From contig NC_133648.1 of the NCBI RefSeq assembly GCF_009905375.1, forward strand, positions 303,878,565 to 303,942,564: DNA of 64,000 bases, read 5' to 3'. The DNA comes from Apium graveolens (lineage: Eukaryota > Streptophyta > Magnoliopsida > Apiales > Apiaceae). Under the pieces are notes generated by a model. It had not been told where the DNA came from. It saw only the letters and a list, made by a program, of their open reading frames with translations, and ran no database searches. The stretch's first letter is position 1; every line of letters begins with the position of its first letter. This document shows positions 58,270-64,000 of this stretch, in pieces. Both the position numbers and the translations under genes were made by a program.

Positions 58270-59306
58270 TGTTATTAGGGTGAAAACACGCGCTAATAAC
58301 ACACGCAAGTATACGCGTTCGCAAGTAATATATAATACTTTCTAGTTCGTTCCCACAGAGACTCAGACTAATTATGTTCAATTAAACTCACTCACCAATG
58401 TATGATTACTTCTCAATGTTAAGACAATAACACTTAGAATTGATTAACTAATTATTAACTACAATTAACTACTAGAATTAAACACTTAATTAACACTTGA
58501 ACTAACAATATTAAAACACTCATGAGATCACAACTTCATTACTACTTCCTTCAATAGTCATTGTTATTACCCTTAGCATGCAACAATGACGATATTAATC
58601 AAATAACACGAAACTGATAAAAGCCAACTTTCATTGTACTAATACCATTCTACCAAACATCCACAATTAAGTTAGAAGTTGAATAGGCATCAATTATGTT
58701 GAGTCCCTATATGTCTACAGAAATTGACAACATAACGATTTACGCACAAGTTATTCCTTTTGATTACACAGGGCGAATTAAACGGTTAGATTTACCCACT
58801 AATCATGCATACTCTTACATGAACCTATGCTAGCATGGCAAGTTCTAAATCTCAAGATCCGCCGTCGCTTTACAAGAGATTAACACCCAATCTTATATGT
58901 TCGTGACGCACATAAAACGAATACGCACAACCAATACTAGATATCATACAATCATCACACACTAAAGTATTAAACAACTAACTAAAGAACTCCATAGTAA
59001 ATCCGTTACGGCCCCATGATCATGATTAGTCCATGATAACACTCATCGTCATCATGGGTTCATATGAAAACATGCTAACATCACACGAGAATAATAACTA
59101 AAACTACTTATATTAAACCAGAGTACGTCACAAGAGTAATTAGGTTCAAAGTAAAGAAAACTAGCATCCAACGTTACAATAAAATAAAGAATCACAAGAA
59201 AATATGCTTCCTCTTCGTTGCGGTGTGCTAAAACGGTCTTCTTCCTTATCTCCTCGCTCTTCGATTAATACTACGATCCAACCTTTGTGAAACGTCTCTG
59301 AAATCT

Positions 59307-59319
59307 ACTTATATATGAG
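59307..59319 (-). promoter_or_regulatory. LTR TATA box of D
   Basis: CTCATATATAAGT on the minus strand, about 80 bases downstream of the GC-rich repeats, as in E1. Confidence 0.5.
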
Positions 59320-59397
59320 TCCCATAAAATCCAGATAACTCAGCAGTTGGAAGCCAAACAGAAATAGGAGTCTAAAATAATTAATCTGAAAATACGA

Positions 59398-59480
59398 CCC
59401 TGCGCGGCGCTCAGCATTCCTGAGCGGGCGCTCAGCTTCCTGAGCGGTCGCTCAGCAGAGCTGAGCGGGCGCTCAGCCCC
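59398..59480 (-). repeat. GC-rich near-palindromic repeats in D LTR
   Basis: Units of the GCTGAGCG-CC-CGCTCAGC type, about four copies. Twenty-five bases (59446-59470) are identical to 61828-61852 in the pol-env spacer of the same element. The equivalent place in E1 holds a different GC-rich unit. Confidence 0.85.
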
Positions 59481-59720
59481 CTTCTGGAAACTGATATGTT
59501 TTTCTCCCATTTCTTCCCTGCAATCTGCTCCTATCTTCCGACTTGCAATACTAAACACACGCCAAGGCTTATTATTAATGAAATCTCTTGCGAAATGTAA
59601 TTAATACCCTGAAATGCACAAACACTAGAAAAATGCATCAAATACATAAAATACTTGATTTCAAGACACCAATTCAAGCTATTATAAGACGTTCTTAGTG
59701 GTATAAAATGCCACTTATCA

Positions 59721-59735
59721 CACCCCCAAACTTAA
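59721..59735 (-). other. Polypurine tract of D
   Basis: AAGTTTGGGGGTG on the minus strand directly before the LTR start TGATAAG. Confidence 0.88.
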
Positions 59736-60324
59736 ATCGATGCTTGTCCTCAAGCGTCACAGACTCAAAAACAAAACAAAAGCATGCATGAATGCAATCT
59801 ATATGAAATGCAGGGATCCACCTTACTACGACCAAACCAACCAAATTACGACATCTCAACAAATGCAATTAGGCGAATAAAGATTTATCAAATCATGCAA
59901 ACTAACATACAATTAGCAATGAATTCCATTTTTCACTCCATTTTTCTTTTCATGCCTTTTATCACTAAGAACCTAATATAAAATTCTAAGCATAATCAAT
60001 AGATTAACCTTGAAAACCATCGAACCATAACAACAATCTAGTCCTTAAGCATTCTCTAAGACTTAGTGAAATTACAAGTGTTTCTAGCATGCATATCAAC
60101 TTACACGACTCAACATCACTTTAACGCTATCACTACACTCGCATCAATATCACAAATAAATTGGTAAATCAGCGCAAAAGGGATCATAGTATATGCATGA
60201 GCTACATGACATGATAAATTAAGCTATAAATAAAAAAACTATATGGCAATAAAAATGCAACTATATGAACTAAACTATCATGAATATGCAACTATATGAC
60301 ACACACACAAAATATTCCTTAACT
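59736..60324 (-). other. 3' non-coding region of D
   Basis: About 0.6 kb between the internal PPT-like tract and the PPT; AT-rich with no coding sign. It is half the length of the E1 equivalent. Confidence 0.7.
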
Positions 60325-60364
60325 ACCACCCCCAAATTTAAAATCTTCACTGTCCCTAGTGAAG
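60325..60364 (-). other. Hairpin and internal PPT-like tract (D)
   Basis: On the minus strand CTTCACT...AGTGAAG (60364-60345), then AAATTTGGGGGTGGTA (60338 to about 60323). This is the same order and near-same wording as 11530-11566 in E1, just behind the env-like stop. Confidence 0.65.
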
Positions 60365-60390
60365 GTAGTAGAAAGGAACACAGGGTATAC

Positions 60391-61569
60391 CTACTCAGAG
60401 AGATCATCATCATCATCACCCTCAGAGGGTGGTGTATCAGGAGGCGGATATGCAAAGTCCTCACCAAAAACTAGCCACTGGATGTCAGCTCCAAGGCCTC
60501 GAAAAGCAGTCCCAAGTGCAAGGGTGAGCTCCTGAGTAAACCTGCTCTGTGTCTCGTACATAGTATCCATCCTCCTCGACAGCCTCCTATACTGGGCATC
60601 AGCCATCCCAGCACCCTCCTGAGCTCTAGAAGAACCGGCCTCATCTCGCCTTGGCCTCGCCATGGTAGCACCTCGTGCTGGACGCCCTCCTGGAAGACGA
60701 TAACCCAGCCCATGCTCCTCGGGTTCACCACCGGTCCACTCCTGCATTGCATGCAGAGTCCCGAAATCAATAGGAGCGGCCGACAACTGCAACTGCTCAT
60801 GAGACGGCCACTGAACTCCCACTGCTCAGCAAAGCTTTGTAACCGTGGATGTATAAGGGATGTTCATGTGCTTAGCTCCCCTCAAAATCTTCAGAATTCC
60901 TTAGTAGATGAACTCGCCAAGGTCCACATAATACTCCTCATTCAAAATTCCCCATAACAACTGTGCTCTCTCAACTGTGACCTCATGTGCATGCGAAGTA
61001 GGCAGAATATTAGCACAAATAAAAGCATTCCATGAACGGGCATACCTATTCATCGCGATCGCCGGAAAGTGACGATACTCGTTAGTCCCAGTCTTGAAGG
61101 TCCAAACTGTGCCTGGCCTACAGAGAGTAGCACAAATCAAATCCAAGTTAAAATCCTCAGCAGTCTTCTCGTTCCAATTCTCCTCCGTGGGCTTCCTCTG
61201 TCGCTGCCCAATCACACGGCGAATCGCCGCAGGGTGATAATCAACCGTCATCCCCCGGACCACAGAATACCCATTCTTCTCAGCCTTCGCGTTCACATAG
61301 AACTCGCGAACCACGCTCATCGACACTGCTTCAGGAGACTCACAAAAAGCAATCCAACCCTTCTCAGCAATCATAGGCAACAATTCACCATCCCTCCCCG
61401 ATGATAAGAACCCCCTCTCCTTCAAAATTGGCTTCCCCTGAAGCCTAGTGTACTCCTCCTCAGCAGCCCTATCATTCAAACGAGGCCTCGCAGCAGTACC
61501 CCTTGAAGATTCAGCAGTAGGGACAGTGCTGCTGCTATCGATAGTCCTGGATCTCTTGGGTGCCATCAA
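60391..61569 (-). pseudogene. Athila 3' extra ORF (env-like position) of D
   Basis: Homologue of E1 10275-11504. It starts MMAPKRSRTIDSSS at 61569 and shares EEYTRL, KERGFL, SMSVVREFY, NAKAEKNG, NRYARSWNAFICANI and QWPSHEQLQ with E1. Only two in-frame stops are present: TAA at 60901-60903 and TGA at 60826-60828. There is no frameshift to the end at 60391. The tail is acidic (PPPDTPPSEGDDDDDLSE). No signal peptide or clear membrane segment is seen. A candidate promoter with TATA box is about 95 bases upstream. It is better kept than the E1 copy. Confidence 0.82.
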
Positions 61570-61825
61570 AACTGAGTAAAAGTGTTAAAGATTTGTGTTT
61601 TTGGGTTTGGGAGAGAGTTTAAGGTTTAAAAGTGTATGGGGAGTATATGGAATAGGTGTATGTATATATAGGGTAGGGATTAGGGAAAAATTTGGTTAGG
61701 AGTGGGTTTGAGGGTTAAAAATATGGGATAATGAGGAAATAGGTCGTGGGTAATGGGCTGTGATTTATTTTTTTATTTTTCAGATTTTTTTGGATTTTTA
61801 TTTGACTAAAAAAAAATTCTCCCAG

Positions 61826-61862
61826 TTGGTCGCTCAGCAGAGCTGAGCGGGCACTCAGGGGT
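61826..61862 (-). repeat. GC-rich near-palindromic repeat in D spacer
   Basis: CTGAGCG/CGCTCAG type units, identical over 25 bases to the LTR of the same element (59446-59470). Confidence 0.85.
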
Positions 61863-61954
61863 CTTCTGGATTTTTTTCCTTGCCCTGTTTTTTTGATTTT
61901 TTTTGTGGCTTTGGATAGGTTACTAACTTCTAAAGGTTCCTGTAACAACAAATC

Positions 61955-61982
61955 ATGGGTTGCCTCCCACGAAGCGCTTCTT
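61955..61982 (-). other. Conserved double stem-loop behind pol stop (D)
   Basis: On the minus strand GAAGCGCTTC (palindrome) followed by GTGGGAGGCAACCCAT, with the same AGGCAA loop as E1. The outer pair is G-T here and T-A in E1, so base pairing is kept despite the change. Confidence 0.7.
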
Positions 61983-62014
61983 TTTCTTCATTAGCTTGAC
62001 GTTACGTACCTTAC

Positions 62015-63235
62015 TCAAGTTGACAATAAAACATCACTAACCACTTTCCGGTTTGTCGTGTCCCCATAGTAGTGCTTCAAACGCTGACCATTAACCTTGA
62101 ATGCTTGGTCCGGATCATTCTCAAAAATCTCCATCGCTCCATGTGGAAACACAGTTTTGACAATAAAAGGTCCCGACCACCTTGATTTCAACTTCCCAGG
62201 AAAAAGTCGGAGATGAGAGTTGAATAAAAGAACTTGATGCCCCGGAACGAATAACTTAGGATGTAGCTTCCTGTCGTGCCACCTTTTCATTTTTTCCTTG
62301 TACATTTTGTTGTTCTCGTACGCTGGGAGTCGAAATTCATCAAGTTCATTAAGCTGAAGCACTTGCTTCTTTCCAGCTGCATCTGGATCCAGGTTCAACT
62401 TCTTCAACGCCCAATAAGCCTTGTGCTCAAGCTCCGCAGGTAAATGACATCCCTTACCATACACAAGTTGAAACGGGGACATCCCAAGTGGAGTCTTATA
62501 TGCTGTTCTGTAAGCCCAAACAACTTCATCAAGCTTTAAAGACCAATCCTTCCTTGACGGACAAACAACCTTCTCTAAAATACGCTTGATCTCTCTGTTA
62601 GACACTTCCGCTTGACCATTTGTTTGCGGATGATAGGAAGTAGGAACTCGATGATTCACATTGTAGCGCTGCATCATAGAAGTAAACTTACAGTTGCAGA
62701 AATGTGACCCTTCATCACTTATGATTACTCTTGGCGCTCCAAACCTTGTGAAAATCTTCTTATGAAGAAAATTCAACACTGCCTTTGCATCATTTGTCGG
62801 TAAAGCTTTGACTTCTACCCATTTTGAGACATAATCGACTGCCAACAAGATGTACTGATTATTGCAGGATGAGACAAAAGGCCCCATGAAATCGATTCCC
62901 CAAACATCAAAAACCTCAACTTCAAGCATCACATTTAGCGACATCTCATCCTTTCTCGTAAGATTCCCCACTCTTTGGCAACGATCACACCTTAAAACGA
63001 ACTGATGAGCATCCTTAAACAAAGTAGGCTAGAAAAATCCTGCTTGCAGAATACGAGCTGCCGTCTTCTCACCACCATAGTGTCCACCATAAACTGTGGA
63101 GTGGCAATCTCGTAATATCCCCTCTGTCTCACAGAATGGGATACATCTCCTGATGATCTGGTCAGCTCCCTCTCTAAACAAATACGGTTCATCCCACATA
63201 TACCACTTCACCTCATGCAGAAACTTCTTCTTTTA
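62015..63235 (-). pseudogene. Integrase of Athila-type element D
   Basis: The clean frame 63022-62015 (335 codons) contains CDRCQRVG (zinc region end), GIDFMGP (D), ISDEGSHF (D), [17 protein letters not shown] (E), and a C-terminal part with [13 protein letters not shown] and [11 protein letters not shown]. Upstream, the histidine part of the zinc region (63211-63032, HSTVYGGHYGGEK) is separated by a TAG at 63029-63031 where tryptophan is usual. A further TAA is at 63233-63235. All catalytic residues are present, so one stop separates it from a whole domain. Confidence 0.9.
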
Positions 63236-64000
63236 AGCTGTGGTCAAATTAGGAGGCATTATATTGCTGACAAGATAATTCACGATATCTGCGAACCATG
63301 GCTCTTCCTCCTGAACTGCGAGCAACTTCTCATCCGAAAAAGATTCGTTGATCAATATCTTATCATGTGAAGTAGACTCGGGATTCTCCAATCTAGAGAG
63401 ATGGTCAGCTAATTGATTCTCAGTACCTTTTCGATCCTTGATCTCTGACTCAAATTCCTGTAGTAAGAGCACTCAACGAATGAGTCTCGGCTTCGAATCC
63501 TTCTTGGAAACCAAATAGCGAATAGCCGCATGATCAGTGAATACTGTCACCTTTGTCCCAAGCAAATAAGATCAAAATTTTTCAAAACAAAAACTATAGC
63601 CAAGAGCTCTTTCTCAGTAGTGGTGTAGTTCATTTGGGCCCCATTTAAGGTCTTGCTAGCATAGTAGATCACATGAAAGAGATTATTCTTGCGCTGCCCA
63701 AGAACTGCACCCACCGCATAATCGCTTGCATCACACATCATCTCAAAAGGCTCTGTCCAATCAGGAGCTGTAATAACAGGTGCAGTTATCAAACTCTTCT
63801 TGAGAGTCTCGGATGCCGTCAAGCATTCATCATCAAATTTGAAAGGCACATCCTTCTCAAGCAAGTTGCACAACGGCTTAGATATCTTCGAAAAGTCCTT
63901 GATGAAATGCCGATAAAAACCCGCATGACCAAGAAAACTACGGATTCCTTTCACAGAAATAGGCGGTGGAAGATTTTCAATGACTCCCACCTTGGCTTTG
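63236..64000 (-). pseudogene. End of RT and RNase H of element D, partial and broken
   Basis: From the right edge: VIENLPPPISVKG and SFLGHAGFYRHFIKDFSK (RT end), MMCDASDYAVGAVLGQR (RNase H start) and [23 protein letters not shown] one-base loss near 63580-63595 shifts the frame. In the frame of the downstream part there is a TGA at 63572-63574, at the same codon as the E1 stop at 8125, and a second TGA at 63473-63475. It continues to [10 protein letters not shown] near 63395. Confidence 0.88.

Larger units (their letters stand above)
58270..59720 (-). repeat. 3' LTR of Athila-type element D
   Basis: 1451 bases; on the minus strand TGATAAGTGGC to CCTAATAACA, close in length to the E1 LTR (1453). 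It includes GC-rich repeats (59398-59480) and a TATA box (59307-59319). Confidence 0.88.
61570..62014 (-). promoter_or_regulatory. pol-env spacer of D with candidate internal promoter
   Basis: On the minus strand from pol: double stem-loop (61982-61955), T-rich text, GC-rich repeat (about 61862-61826), then CTATATATACATAC (about 61675-61662), then an A/C-rich stretch like a 5' UTR up to the ATG at 61569. It has the same order as the E1 spacer (GC repeat, TATA about 95 bases before the ORF). Confidence 0.5.
58270..64000 (-). mobile_element. Athila-type Ty3/Gypsy element D, 3' half
   Basis: Minus strand: RNase H, integrase, spacer, env-like ORF, 3' non-coding stretch, PPT and 3' LTR. It is related to E1 over pol and the env-like ORF but clearly a different subfamily in LTR and spacer. 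It is inserted in the integrase of C; the left target copy would be TCAGC (58265-58269). The RT, gag, 5' LTR and second target copy lie beyond the right edge. Confidence 0.9.

Noticed and set aside
1..64000. A previously undescribed defence or metabolic system
   Set aside because: Nothing in the window reads as host genes or an operon. Every coding stretch I recognise belongs to an LTR retrotransposon.

Overview
This is plant nuclear heterochromatin. The whole window is a pile of nested LTR retrotransposons, and I found no host gene, tRNA, rRNA or CRISPR. Long AT-rich LTRs, tRNA-Met and tRNA-Asp type primer sites, and gag-pol domains of plant Ty1/Copia and Ty3/Gypsy lineages point to a eudicot with a large genome. 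I could not place it further with confidence; an asterid such as an Apiaceae is only a guess.

Layout, left to right. (1) 1-2731 and 27273-27910 are two parts of one old, minus-oriented LTR of a large non-autonomous (LARD-type) family. It was split by two later insertions. (2) 2732-13922 is an Athila-type Gypsy element (here E1), plus strand: LTR, tRNA-Asp PBS, gag, protease, RT/RNase H, integrase, a 3' extra ('env-like' position) ORF, and a truncated 3' LTR. (3) 13918-27272 is a Tekay/Del-type Gypsy element with about 4.2 kb LTRs and a ruined, scrambled interior. (4) 27911-31664 plus 50017-51023 is a Copia element (A). Its RNase H domain was split by Copia element B (31665-50016, target duplication CTTGA). 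B was itself split by a young LARD (34044-44304, target duplication ATGAG) with nearly identical 4.5 kb LTRs. (5) 51024-51180 is a second LTR start of A's family. (6) 51181-58269 is a minus-strand SIRE-type Copia element (C) with an env-like 3' region. (7) 58270-64000 is a minus-strand Athila-type element (D) inserted into C's integrase; it runs off the right edge.

Every coding region is broken by stops, frameshifts or deletions. The best-preserved single frames are D's integrase and C's reverse transcriptase. LARD termini match Tekay termini, so the LARDs probably depended on Tekay-type proteins. Insertion order can be read from the nesting: A, then the old LARD and B, then E1, Tekay and the young LARD; C then D on the right.

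The lead most worth following is a module shared by both Athila-type elements. GC-rich near-palindromic repeats followed by a TATA box occur in the LTR and again just upstream of the env-like ORF. Inside each element the two repeat sets match each other, but they differ between elements. This suggests a second, internal promoter for the env-like gene. Both elements also keep a double stem-loop just behind the pol stop, and a hairpin plus a second polypurine-tract-like sequence behind the env-like stop. All comparisons were made by eye; no alignment or database search was run.
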